Below are positions 44,023-52,996 of a DNA stretch of 64,000 nt, piece by piece. The DNA is from Lachnospiraceae bacterium (lineage in GTDB: Bacteria; Bacillota; Clostridia; Lachnospirales; Lachnospiraceae): contig JAFXXN010000135.1 in the NCBI GenBank assembly GCA_017542245.1, positions 162,947 through 226,946 of the forward strand, written 5' to 3'. The position numbers and the translations under genes are program-made. Each line of letters begins with the position of its first letter. Position 1 is the first letter of the stretch. Below the pieces are notes generated by a model that was given only the letters and a program-made list of their open reading frames with translations, made no database searches and had not been told where the DNA came from.

Positions 44023-44325
44023 ATAAAATGATGAGTTTTGTGAGAACCTTTAGAAGAGACTCATATGGGGTTAGAAAAGGAAATTAACAATACGGAGAAG
44101 TATTGAGAACAATGAGAGCAGGTGGAGCTTTTTTACTGACCGATTGGGTTGTTTTAGCGATAGCAAGAAATTTTAGCCGAAGAGTGACAGTGTTCGGCTT
44201 TTTGGAGTGCAACAAGGGATCTTATAGTAAAGTTCAGGTATGAGATATACAGCTTAGGCTGTTATGTTTTGTACCTGTTTTTTATATTATAGTAAAGCAA
44301 ATATAAATATAAAGGAGAAGAAACT
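44023..44325 (+). promoter_or_regulatory. Structured untranslated leader before the HD-RyR gene
   Basis: About 300 bases without a gene. It contains AATAC/GTATT pairing near 44090-44106, a terminator-like hairpin at 44175-44199, and a larger element in which CAGGTA (44235-44240) pairs with TACCTG (44272-44277) followed by six T, enclosing an ACAGC/GCTGT stem. Two terminator-like hairpins before the first codon suggest attenuation or a separate small RNA. I match no known riboswitch. Confidence 0.5.
44175..44204 (+). terminator. Terminator-like hairpin in the leader
   Basis: AGCCGAA (44175-44181) pairs with TTCGGCT (44193-44199), followed by TTTTGG (five T including the stem end). Placed 120 bases upstream of the HD-RyR start. 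Confidence 0.6.
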
Positions 44326-46503
44326 ATGGCTTACAGTGTATTGGCAAAGATGACAAAAGATGGAGACAAAAGACCGTTATACGCATCATTTGACAAGGCG
44401 TACCCTAAAGAAAAGGTTGATAAAGGCTTAAAGAGTATGGCTACCCGTTTCCTTCATGACAGGTGTGAGGGACTTAGATTTGACCTGAATACCTGCAATC
44501 AGGAAAATGGTATAACAGATGAATATACCGGGACTTCAGCTAAAGCTAATCAGATTCCTTATAATATGCAGATGGATATAGACAGGCTTACTTTTGAAAA
44601 CGCGTTAAGGCGTTTTCTGGACTCGGGTAAAGCTCAGGATGCATTCGATGTTTATTTTTGCTATATTGAGATGTTCATGGGCAAGTATTCCAAGTGCCGG
44701 CATGTAGTAGAGATGCTTTCGGAATTTGAGGCTAATGGAAGTTCGCTTCTTATGAAGCATAGGGATCATTATTCCCACTCTGTATATGTATTTGCCATAG
44801 GTTTAGCAATTTTTGAAACTAATGCAAAATTCAGAAGTGTTTATACAAAGTATTACAAAAAGGAAATTGAAAGCATCACATCTGTTATAAATGACAACGA
44901 AGCAGAACTATCGGAAAAGGCGATAGCAGCTTATCACTATCTTGAATTCTGGGGATTATCTTCATTGTTCCATGACATAGGATATCCATTTGAGTTACCA
45001 TTTGAAGAATTATATGGATATTTCGAAGAAGATAGAGATGATGACGATAAAGATTCAAAGGACAGAAAAACCGATAGAGGTAATCGTCCTTTCATGGCTT
45101 ATCATGATATTAAGAAATACACAGGGCTAGATGATGAGAAAAAGAAATCTTTAGACAAGCTTTTTGGCAAAAATTTTGAGACTACCGATGATCTGTTTGC
45201 TTATGTTCTGTATCAGAAGATGGGTAAGAAATATCATTTCTCTAAAGACAGCATGACACAGGTGCTTTCATCTAAACCGGAACGTCCTGACTTATTTACC
45301 CATTTTATGGATCATGCATATTTCAGTGCAAATACATTATTTAGAGAATTATGGGAAACTATAGGTATAAATGAGTCAGATAAGACAAATGTTCAGGGAA
45401 TGAGAAAGACTCATTTTGATGCTCTTACTGCTATTTTAATGCACAACAGTCTCTATAAATTCTCGATATCATTTTATAAGGACAAGGATATAAATGTTGC
45501 ATTTAAGATGGAAATTCATCCGTTGGCTTATATGCTGATGCTTTGCGATGAATTACAGTGCTGGGATAGAACGGCGTATGGACGTAATACCAGAACACAG
45601 GTACATCCTATGGAATGCCAGTTTATGTTTGATACAACCACTATTGAAGCTCAATACATCTTTGATGAAGATGAAAGAGGTAAGATAGATGAATATTTGG
45701 CAAGAAGGGAAAAGGCTATTGAGGAAAAAGCTGAGAAACTTCCGAAGCTAAAGTCTTATTCTGATTATATAATAGATGATAGATCAGAAAAAGAAAATGA
45801 GAAAGAAAACGAGAAAGAAAAGAGAAAAATCAGTGATTTCCAGGCAGATATTGAAAAGATTGTTGTTTGCAACATAGAAGGATTTGAGCTGAAAGTCCTT
45901 CCTCCTATAACCCAGCCTAATGATAACACTAAGAAGCAGATGTTCTTATCTGATACAAATTATATCCATTTGTACAACTTTGCAGTTGCTTTGAATGCGC
46001 GTTTTGCAAAAGAAAAAGCAAGTATTGATCAAATAGAAGACGATTTCAATTCGCTTTCATTAGAGTATAAGATTTCTAATATTAATCAGGCAAAGAATTT
46101 TTCAGGTACACTTGATACTATCGGATGTTTCTATACTGATAAATCAGTTAATCTTCCACTTATTGAAAAATTCAGCAAAAAAGATCTTAGTATAATAGGA
46201 CCTATTGAACATGGCAGATGGGTTAGAGAGCACAAAGCTTCAGGATGGATTTTTGGTGATAGCTATGTAAAAAAAGATGCAAATGGAAATTATACCAAAG
46301 AAGAAGATCGTAAAGCCCGCGAATGCCTGAGAATTCACAGGTGCATGATGGATGAAGAATTAACTGAAAAGAATATTCAGAACCATTATGAAACTTTACC
46401 GGAAGCAGATAAAGATAAAGATACGAAACCTTGGAATACTATGATACAGCAGATAGGTAAATTTGACGGTTTAAGATTGTATCGTTATAAAGAGGTTCAA
46501 TGA
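44326..46503 (+). CDS. HD-domain protein with C-terminal RyR domain
   Basis: A 725-residue soluble protein. The HD metal-site residues appear as H145/H148/H151 in KHRDHYSHSVY, H216-D217 in LFHDIGYP, and an Asp in LMLCDELQCWDR (~408). This fits an HD phosphohydrolase, possibly acting on nucleotides. A charged linker (~480-510) follows. The last ~95 residues (from ~627) form a RyR domain: IEHGRWVREHKASGW, then IHRCM and LPEADKDKDTKPWN. RyR domains in bacteria occur in conflict systems and are proposed ligand sensors. Start ATG 44326 follows AAGGAGAAG. It overlaps the next gene by 4 bp. The combination is unfamiliar to me; function is inferred. Confidence 0.7.
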   Translation: MAYSVLAKMTKDGDKRPLYASFDKAYPKEKVDKGLKSMATRFLHDRCEGLRFDLNTCNQENGITDEYTGTSAKANQIPYNMQMDIDRLTFENALRRFLDSGKAQDAFDVYFCYIEMFMGKYSKCRHVVEMLSEFEANGSSLLMKHRDHYSHSVYVFAIGLAIFETNAKFRSVYTKYYKKEIESITSVINDNEAELSEKAIAAYHYLEFWGLSSLFHDIGYPFELPFEELYGYFEEDRDDDDKDSKDRKTDRGNRPFMAYHDIKKYTGLDDEKKKSLDKLFGKNFETTDDLFAYVLYQKMGKKYHFSKDSMTQVLSSKPERPDLFTHFMDHAYFSANTLFRELWETIGINESDKTNVQGMRKTHFDALTAILMHNSLYKFSISFYKDKDINVAFKMEIHPLAYMLMLCDELQCWDRTAYGRNTRTQVHPMECQFMFDTTTIEAQYIFDEDERGKIDEYLARREKAIEEKAEKLPKLKSYSDYIIDDRSEKENEKENEKEKRKISDFQADIEKIVVCNIEGFELKVLPPITQPNDNTKKQMFLSDTNYIHLYNFAVALNARFAKEKASIDQIEDDFNSLSLEYKISNINQAKNFSGTLDTIGCFYTDKSVNLPLIEKFSKKDLSIIGPIEHGRWVREHKASGWIFGDSYVKKDANGNYTKEEDRKARECLRIHRCMMDEELTEKNIQNHYETLPEADKDKDTKPWNTMIQQIGKFDGLRLYRYKEVQ

Positions 46504-47984
46504 TGTACTATATAAGCAAATCCAAATATTGCAGATTTGTACAGTGCCCTAAAATAATATGGATGGATAAATACATGCCGGAAGCAGCAGGCTCTTCCCT
46601 TTCGGAAGACCTGCTGGAAACAGGGCAAAAAGTCGGAGAAATTGCCAGGGGTTACTTTGGAGACTATAAATGTGTTGAACATAATGATGACTTGAACGTT
46701 ATGTGCCACGAAACGGAAAAGCTTTTAAAAGATGGAGCTGAGACCATAGCGGAGGCTTCATTTTTGTATAAGGACTGTTTTTGCAGTGTAGATCTGTTAC
46801 ACATAGAAGGCGGCAAGCTTCAGATAGTTGAAGTAAAAAGTTCAACAGAACCCAAAGATATACATTTTGAAGATATCAGCTTTCAGTATTATGTTCTTAC
46901 AGAACTCGGATATACTGTGGATAAAGTCTTTATAATGCATATAAATAATGAATATGTTCGTAAAGGCGAGCTTGATTTAAAACAGTTGTTTACTCTGGTA
47001 GACGGAACCGATGAGGCGTTAAAGAGACAGGATGCGATAGAAGAAAAGATAGAAGGTATTCGAAAGGTAATCAATACCAAAGCAGAACCGGATATAAGGA
47101 TAGATTTATATTGTGATAAACCTTATGAGTGTATGTATAAGGCTTATTGCCACAGATTCGTACCGGAACCGTCTATCTTCTCGGTGCATTTACTTAAGGC
47201 GGCAACTAAATACAAGTATTATCACGAAGGGATAGTTACATTTGAGGATATCATTAAAAAGCATCCTAAAATGACAGACAAGCAATATGCTCAGGTAAAT
47301 GCAGTATATAATAATGAACCGCCTACCATAAACAAGAAAGCAATAAGCGAATTTCTAAATACATTGACTTATCCTTTATATCATCTTGATTTTGAGACTT
47401 TCCAGCAGGCGATTCCGGAGTTTGACGGCGTAAGACCGTACATGCAGATACCTTTTCAGTATTCACTGCATGTTCAAAGATATAAGAATTCACCCGAAGA
47501 GCATTATGAGTTTCTGGCAAAAGAGGGTGAAGATCCGAGAAGGAAACTGGCAGAGAGATTATGCAATGATATACCGGATAATGTCTGTACGCTTGCATAT
47601 AATATGTCGTTTGAAAAAACGGTTATCAAGAACCTGGCATTACAGTTCCCGGATCTGTCAGCACATCTTATGAAAATTCATGACAATATGCATGACTTGA
47701 TGGTACCGTTCCAAAAACAGCATTATTACAGGAAAGAATTTCAGGGGAGCTATTCGATCAAATACGTACTTCCTGCCCTGTGCCCTAATGAACCCGAGCT
47801 GGATTACCATGCTTTAGAAGGCGTGCATAATGGAAGCGAGGCAATGGCTACTTATGCCGCGCTGACGGAACATACTAAGGAAGAGATTGAGATTATAAGA
47901 AAACAACTGTTGGCATATTGCAGGCTTGATACTTTGGCTATGGTTAAAGTATTGGAAAAACTATATGAGATAACAGAAGAATAA
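46500..47984 (+). CDS. DUF2779 protein with PD-(D/E)XK and exonuclease-like parts
   Basis: A 494-residue protein. Residues 1-235 look like a Cas4/RecB-type nuclease: CRFVQCPK at the start, D98, E111-V-K113 in IVEVKSS, and a late Cys set (C-x6-C-x5-C around CDKPYEC and YKAYC) that, with Cys16, could hold an iron-sulphur cluster. Residues ~290-430 match DUF2779, an RNase H/DEDD exonuclease-like fold (YHLDFETFQQAIPEF with the first Asp-Glu pair, and CRLDTLAM at the end). The start overlaps the HD-RyR stop by 4 bp, so translation is coupled. Such fused nucleases occur near mobile or defence genes. Substrate unknown. Confidence 0.8.
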   Translation: MMYYISKSKYCRFVQCPKIIWMDKYMPEAAGSSLSEDLLETGQKVGEIARGYFGDYKCVEHNDDLNVMCHETEKLLKDGAETIAEASFLYKDCFCSVDLLHIEGGKLQIVEVKSSTEPKDIHFEDISFQYYVLTELGYTVDKVFIMHINNEYVRKGELDLKQLFTLVDGTDEALKRQDAIEEKIEGIRKVINTKAEPDIRIDLYCDKPYECMYKAYCHRFVPEPSIFSVHLLKAATKYKYYHEGIVTFEDIIKKHPKMTDKQYAQVNAVYNNEPPTINKKAISEFLNTLTYPLYHLDFETFQQAIPEFDGVRPYMQIPFQYSLHVQRYKNSPEEHYEFLAKEGEDPRRKLAERLCNDIPDNVCTLAYNMSFEKTVIKNLALQFPDLSAHLMKIHDNMHDLMVPFQKQHYYRKEFQGSYSIKYVLPALCPNEPELDYHALEGVHNGSEAMATYAALTEHTKEEIEIIRKQLLAYCRLDTLAMVKVLEKLYEITEE

Positions 47985-48006
47985 CACGTGTGGAAGGTAA
48001 ACAAAT

Positions 48007-49029
48007 ATGAAGATAGAAATGGGTGAAAACCTGTTTTATTCATGGCTGCGGCACGTAAAAGGATGCACGATAGTTCAAAATAACTGGAAGACATCTCCAA
48101 AGTGGAATCCCTGCAATATGGAAGAAGTCGAAAGGTTAAAAGAAGCAACCGATAAAAGGTTTAGCAGTTATGAGGTGTTTAAGAAAAATTCATCTATAGC
48201 CCAGATTATGCAACAGGGAGAATGTGATGCCATAGGCATTGAATATGTTGAGGGCACAAAAGAAACCAACATTATAGCCGTGGATGTAGCATTTCATGAA
48301 AGCGGATTGAATTACGGTTCAAGACCTGTTACCGTGGCAAAGATTCTGGAAAAATATGTCCGTACTGCCATGTGCTTAATGGCATATATGTCGACTAAAA
48401 ATGCAGAATTGATTTTCGCATCACCTAAGATAACACCTGCTATTTATAAAGAATTAAGTGAACGAGTCGGTGAATTAAATGTACTGTTTACCAAACTGGG
48501 CTATGGGTTTGTTGCTAAACTGATAGCTAATGAGGACTTTGATAAAGATATACTTGGTGCATTGATAGTAATGTATGACGAAGTGGCTGATACCACGGAA
48601 TTATTTATGAGGTCATATAGGCTGTTACAGATGTTTTCCAGAGTAAGAGACGGAACTGAATCAGAATCTTTGACCGGTAAATCAGAACCCCATGATAATA
48701 AAAAGATAACTCAGATAGAAAAAACAGATGTGTATTCCGAGATTAAAATCGGAAGAATAGTACAGACAGTACTAAGAAGAATCCTATCTGAAGGTAAAGT
48801 ATCTGATGAGGAACTTTTTAGACTACAGGATGAAGGATATAGCAGAGAAACATTCAGAATCAACTTCCCGGTTCTTGTAAAAGAAGACTCTGAATTCGAT
48901 AAAACCAGATATTATGTCGATCCGGTAGAAGTCCGGGGGACTAAATATAAAATATGTTCTCAATGGTTCGAAACACAGAGCAATAATGACCGGCCGTATT
49001 TAATAAAATGGATTGAAGAACACATGTAA
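48007..49029 (+). CDS. Possible nuclease-like protein ending in the shared ~90-residue island module
   Basis: A 340-residue protein. The N-terminal ~190 residues contain GECDAIGIEY and IIAVDVAFHESGLNYG (E72, D74, D93), a pattern reminiscent of PD-(D/E)XK folds, but the catalytic Lys is not evident, so this is weak. Residues ~250-340 form a module (ELFRLQDEGYSRETFRINFP then YYVDP, KICSQWFE and LIKWIEEH) that recurs twice in the TIR protein encoded at 49665. The linker between is Ser/Lys-rich. GGAAGG precedes ATG 48007. No known family was recognised for the module. Confidence 0.6.
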   Translation: MKIEMGENLFYSWLRHVKGCTIVQNNWKTSPKWNPCNMEEVERLKEATDKRFSSYEVFKKNSSIAQIMQQGECDAIGIEYVEGTKETNIIAVDVAFHESGLNYGSRPVTVAKILEKYVRTAMCLMAYMSTKNAELIFASPKITPAIYKELSERVGELNVLFTKLGYGFVAKLIANEDFDKDILGALIVMYDEVADTTELFMRSYRLLQMFSRVRDGTESESLTGKSEPHDNKKITQIEKTDVYSEIKIGRIVQTVLRRILSEGKVSDEELFRLQDEGYSRETFRINFPVLVKEDSEFDKTRYYVDPVEVRGTKYKICSQWFETQSNNDRPYLIKWIEEHM

Positions 49030-49063
49030 TTGTACAAATATTTAAGATTATGGGAGGATAATT

Positions 49064-49564
49064 ATGATGAAAGAAACAGGAAAATATTCTGTATTGGATT
49101 TTGAAAATTTTATAGATGTCGAATACGATGGAAAAACACTTGTAAAATTCATTTGGGAAAAAGTAGATGGCGGTGCTTTTGGAGGATATAGTAATATTGT
49201 TGGGTTACAAATAGGTTCATATGTTCTGCCTTGCTCATATGAGGAAGCAGCAGAGTATTATGTACCTAGTATATGGCAAATAGGAAATATGAATATTTCA
49301 TGTTCTCCACATGGTGATTCTGTTTATGTTTTTTATCCTGATATGATTATAGAAGATGATAAAAAGATAGAATTGACGCTATACCATGCATTAAAAAAAT
49401 TTGATGGCAATACAGAGATAATTGATTTCGACGGTGAATTAGAAAATAAATATAAAATCAAAGTGTTGATTGATAAAGAAAAGCAGATTGCTAATATTTC
49501 TGAGTTTTATCCACAAAGCGAAACATCGGTAAAAACAGATTGCATTAAACTGGATATGATATGA
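49064..49564 (+). CDS. Unknown 166-residue protein
   Basis: A soluble acidic protein. GGGAGGATAATT directly before ATG 49064 makes expression likely. Tyr/Glu/Asp-rich beta-type segments, for example FIDVEYDGKTLVKFIWEKV at the start, suggest a small immunity- or cofactor-like protein, but I recognise no family. It is placed between the shared-module gene and the first TIR gene and is clearly more AT-rich than the core chromosome. Function unknown. Confidence 0.6.
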   Translation: MMKETGKYSVLDFENFIDVEYDGKTLVKFIWEKVDGGAFGGYSNIVGLQIGSYVLPCSYEEAAEYYVPSIWQIGNMNISCSPHGDSVYVFYPDMIIEDDKKIELTLYHALKKFDGNTEIIDFDGELENKYKIKVLIDKEKQIANISEFYPQSETSVKTDCIKLDMI

Positions 49565-49664
49565 TTTTTCTTATATTAGAATTATTCACTTATTATTTAA
49601 ATTTCTAGATTAAACATATCTTTTAAACAAAAGTAGGGTATTTGAAAAAATTGAGGAGCACAAT

Positions 49665-51071
49665 ATGGCTAAAGAATTAACAGGCTTGGAATATCTAAAG
49701 AAAAACGAAATAAAGAACATGAAGTGTAACATGAACAAACCGTTTGCATTTATAAGTTATTCACATGATGAACATGATTCACAGATAGTTATGAATGTAT
49801 TCAAAAAATTGATGATAAAGGGTTACAATTTGTGGATAGATACCGCTAATATGCCGGTGGATGAAAATGAATGGAGAAAACCTGCAATAGACGCAATGCG
49901 GAATAAAAATTGCAGATTTGCATTTTATTTCAGAAGTGAAAGTTCTATGAAAAAGGCAACGATTGCAGAAGAACTTGAATCATTAAAAATGTTAGACCAT
50001 ATAAAGAAAATTGCTACAATAGATATATGGAAAACTGAAGATATGTCTGCGGTAGAATATTTTAAAAAACTACTAAATCTTGGTGGTGATGATTTTTATT
50101 TTTGTTCGAGCATATGTAAAATAGTTAGTAAAGAATGTAAAGCCATTAGACTTATTAGTGACGCAGGAAATGATATTTTGAGTCTTGTTGAGGAGATGGA
50201 AGATGAATTAAAAAATAATGGTATTTCTCCTGAAAGCAACGTGTCAGGCAACGTAAATAATATCCAGATTAAGCAAGAAGAAAATATAGTAAATACTATT
50301 TCGATTGACAAGACTAATAAACCTGAAAATGTTGAAAAGATTACTACTGAATTAAAGCCTGAGAAAGTATCAAAAGGATCACTAAGAGATAAATATAAAA
50401 ACAAATCTGCTGCTTCTGTTGCAAAAGAATTATTTATTCCTTTGCTTCAGTCTGACAGGGTTTCAGACGATGAAATCAAAAAACTGCAACAAAAAGAATA
50501 TAATAAAGAGGAATTCCATTGGAGTTATTGTGCAATCGCTCCTTTAGATAGTAATGATAAAGCTCATTACTATAAAGAAAAATATCATATAAAAGGTGTG
50601 GATTATATGTTATGTCATGAGTGGACTGAAAGAACAAAAACCTACCTTCTAGATTGGATTGAAAAGAGGGATGTAGAAAGCAGCGAGCCCCACACCATAA
50701 ACAATGATGTTAAAATACAACAGTTATCCGAAGAAAAAGTTCATAAAGAAGAGAATATTGCAAAATGGGAAGATAACAAAATAGGTGAAATAGCAAATAC
50801 AATATTAAGAGAATTGATCGAATCAGATAAAGTTACCGGTACTGATGTTAAAAACTTGCAGGATAAAAAATATAGCCTGGATACATTTCAATCAAGTTTT
50901 CCGATTCTTATTAATGCAAATCTTATTCCAGATGACATGAAGGGAAGATATTATTCAACTCCAATCGAAAAAGATGGAAATAGATTTTACTTATGTTCAC
51001 AATGGTATGGGGAAAAGGTAAAAAAACATCAAAAAGAGTTTTTGATAAAATGGATTAAGGAACATCAATAA
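49665..51071 (+). CDS. TIR-domain protein with two shared modules
   Basis: A 468-residue protein. Residues ~26-150 form a TIR domain: FAFISYSHDE at strand A, LWIDT at the BB-loop region, and ATIAEELESL, where Glu102/103 corresponds to the NADase catalytic Glu. Residues ~247-335 and ~370-467 are two copies of the module found once at the end of the protein encoded at 48007 (SDDEIKKLQQKEYNKEEF; CHEW; LLDWIEKR and LCSQWYGEK; LIKWIKEH). TIR enzymes cut NAD+ or make cyclic ADP-ribose signals in Thoeris-type immunity. GAGGAG precedes ATG 49665. Confidence 0.82.
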   Translation: MAKELTGLEYLKKNEIKNMKCNMNKPFAFISYSHDEHDSQIVMNVFKKLMIKGYNLWIDTANMPVDENEWRKPAIDAMRNKNCRFAFYFRSESSMKKATIAEELESLKMLDHIKKIATIDIWKTEDMSAVEYFKKLLNLGGDDFYFCSSICKIVSKECKAIRLISDAGNDILSLVEEMEDELKNNGISPESNVSGNVNNIQIKQEENIVNTISIDKTNKPENVEKITTELKPEKVSKGSLRDKYKNKSAASVAKELFIPLLQSDRVSDDEIKKLQQKEYNKEEFHWSYCAIAPLDSNDKAHYYKEKYHIKGVDYMLCHEWTERTKTYLLDWIEKRDVESSEPHTINNDVKIQQLSEEKVHKEENIAKWEDNKIGEIANTILRELIESDKVTGTDVKNLQDKKYSLDTFQSSFPILINANLIPDDMKGRYYSTPIEKDGNRFYLCSQWYGEKVKKHQKEFLIKWIKEHQ

Positions 51072-51144
51072 ACATTTCATTTTTTATACGTATTTTGTAA
51101 ATGATTAATTTGAAAAATATTTTAGAATAGCGAGGATAAATAAA

Positions 51145-52932
51145 ATGGCACATTCAGAAAAAATTCTTAAGGGCGAAGATGAGAAATATAATTCTCTTTC
51201 AAGACATATATTTAATAAAGATAATAAAAATGAAGCCCCATATGTTTTTATCAGTTATAAAAGTGATAATGATGCAACTGTGCTTAGTACGATAGTATAT
51301 AATTTGGTTAACCAATATGGATTAAGAGTATATTTTGATGCGGATTTCGCAAAGAAAGGGGCTTTATGGACTACTCAGGTACAACAGAATATGGAATGTC
51401 CTTTATGCCATGGGGTTTTGGCATTTATTAGTAATAGATATACTACAAGTTATGCAACAATTATGGAATTAATGTATAGCCAAACTGATGAGGCAGATAC
51501 TCAGACGCCCAAAAGAGATAAAGATGAAGATATAGGTAAGCCTGTTGTTCCTGTAAATCTTGAATCAATCAAACCTTTAAATGAAAAGGAGAAAATGTAT
51601 AGTACAGGTTTAGGGGATAAAACCTATGATGAATACCATGATGATGGAACCAAGGAGAAAGTTAAGAATTTAAGTTATAAGACGGAGAAACAGCAATTTG
51701 ATATATATTATGATGAAATGGTAGAAAGAAATTATCTTAAGGAAAAAGGGAAAAGATTATATAAGAAAAATAAGTTAAACTGGAGAGCTTGTCAAGAGAT
51801 TTTTAACGAAATGTATTTGTTATTTGGTCAGAATGAAAATAGATATAATGAAGAAGACAAGAATTTTTATGAAAATTTATACGCAACGATAATAGATACT
51901 ATTGGTGAAGAAGTATTTGATGAAAAATTGATAGGTTTATTAGATTCAGAAATTAAAACTAAACCAAAAACTGAATCTAAAACCACTAGTGTATCTAAAA
52001 ATGAAAATAAGCCTACTACAATTCAACATGATGATGATTATACTTCTAAAGAACATCAAAACAGTGCGTCAAAGACAATAAATTATGAACATGTGTCGAA
52101 AGACATTGAAAAATCTATTGGTACAGAAAATAACCAAAATATAAAAACATGGAAATATATAGGTAAAGGAGCGGATGCTTTGATAGAAGCGGGAATGGAT
52201 GAAAGAGGTTGTCCGACTAATCCCTGCAGGGTGTTAAAAGGAAGCAGAGTAGCTTCTGAAGCTGAGAATTTTAAGACGTTACCTGCTTTCAGATTAAAAA
52301 GGAAATTAGAGGATGCTGGAATTATTATAAATGATGAATTTGTTCAGGATTATCATCCAGATACAATCTCTAAAATAATAGTTTTAATGTATGGTGGTTC
52401 AGTTAGTATGCCAGATGAAGTTAGGGGCAATAAGCTATTTGTTATAGAAAATGCTTCAGATGAATTACCAGCAAAAGCTAATATCTCTCCCGAAACAAAA
52501 TTACCAAAGGAGTCTACGTTTAAAGCTGAGGACCCTGTAGAAGTTACCCCTACCATAAATAATAATGGATTATTTATTTGGAAATATACAAAGAGCGGGT
52601 CAGATGCATTGATAGAAGCAGGAAAAGATGAAAGAAATTGTCCTACCAAAAAATGTAAGGTTTTAGCTGGAAGTAAGGTTGGAAAAGAATCTCCGGGATT
52701 TATGACTTCAGTTCCGGGAGCTTACAAACTTAAGAGAGATTTGGAAGAGCAAGGGATTATCCAAAATGGAGTATTTGTTAAAGATTATGAATCCAACAGT
52801 ATTTCTACAGTAATCAATCTGTTATGTGGCGGTTCTGAGAGTATGCCAAGAGAAGTTCTGAAAAATAATTTGAGGATTGTTAGTGGTACAGATGATAGCA
52901 GTATAAAAAAAGGAATTGGAGAAATGATTTGA
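51145..52932 (+). CDS. TIR-domain protein with two DUF4357 domains
   Basis: A 595-residue protein. The TIR domain (~31-200) shows YVFISYKSDND, VYFDADF and SYATIMELMYSQ with catalytic Glu108. The C-terminal half has two DUF4357-like repeats (from ~333 and ~475), each with DALIEAGxDER, CPT, VLKGSRVA or VLAGSKVG, LKRxLEExGII and the late SMPxEV. DUF4357 usually occurs at the ends of restriction-type or DNA-associated proteins and may bind DNA. The middle region, ~200-320, is charged and disordered-looking. CGAGGA before ATG 51145. Clearly AT-rich. Confidence 0.85.
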   Translation: MAHSEKILKGEDEKYNSLSRHIFNKDNKNEAPYVFISYKSDNDATVLSTIVYNLVNQYGLRVYFDADFAKKGALWTTQVQQNMECPLCHGVLAFISNRYTTSYATIMELMYSQTDEADTQTPKRDKDEDIGKPVVPVNLESIKPLNEKEKMYSTGLGDKTYDEYHDDGTKEKVKNLSYKTEKQQFDIYYDEMVERNYLKEKGKRLYKKNKLNWRACQEIFNEMYLLFGQNENRYNEEDKNFYENLYATIIDTIGEEVFDEKLIGLLDSEIKTKPKTESKTTSVSKNENKPTTIQHDDDYTSKEHQNSASKTINYEHVSKDIEKSIGTENNQNIKTWKYIGKGADALIEAGMDERGCPTNPCRVLKGSRVASEAENFKTLPAFRLKRKLEDAGIIINDEFVQDYHPDTISKIIVLMYGGSVSMPDEVRGNKLFVIENASDELPAKANISPETKLPKESTFKAEDPVEVTPTINNNGLFIWKYTKSGSDALIEAGKDERNCPTKKCKVLAGSKVGKESPGFMTSVPGAYKLKRDLEEQGIIQNGVFVKDYESNSISTVINLLCGGSESMPREVLKNNLRIVSGTDDSSIKKGIGEMI

Positions 52933-52996
52933 TTTTTAAGTATAATAAGAAAATGAGAAATTATGAATTGATTGGATAAATAAGAGGAGGAAAAAA

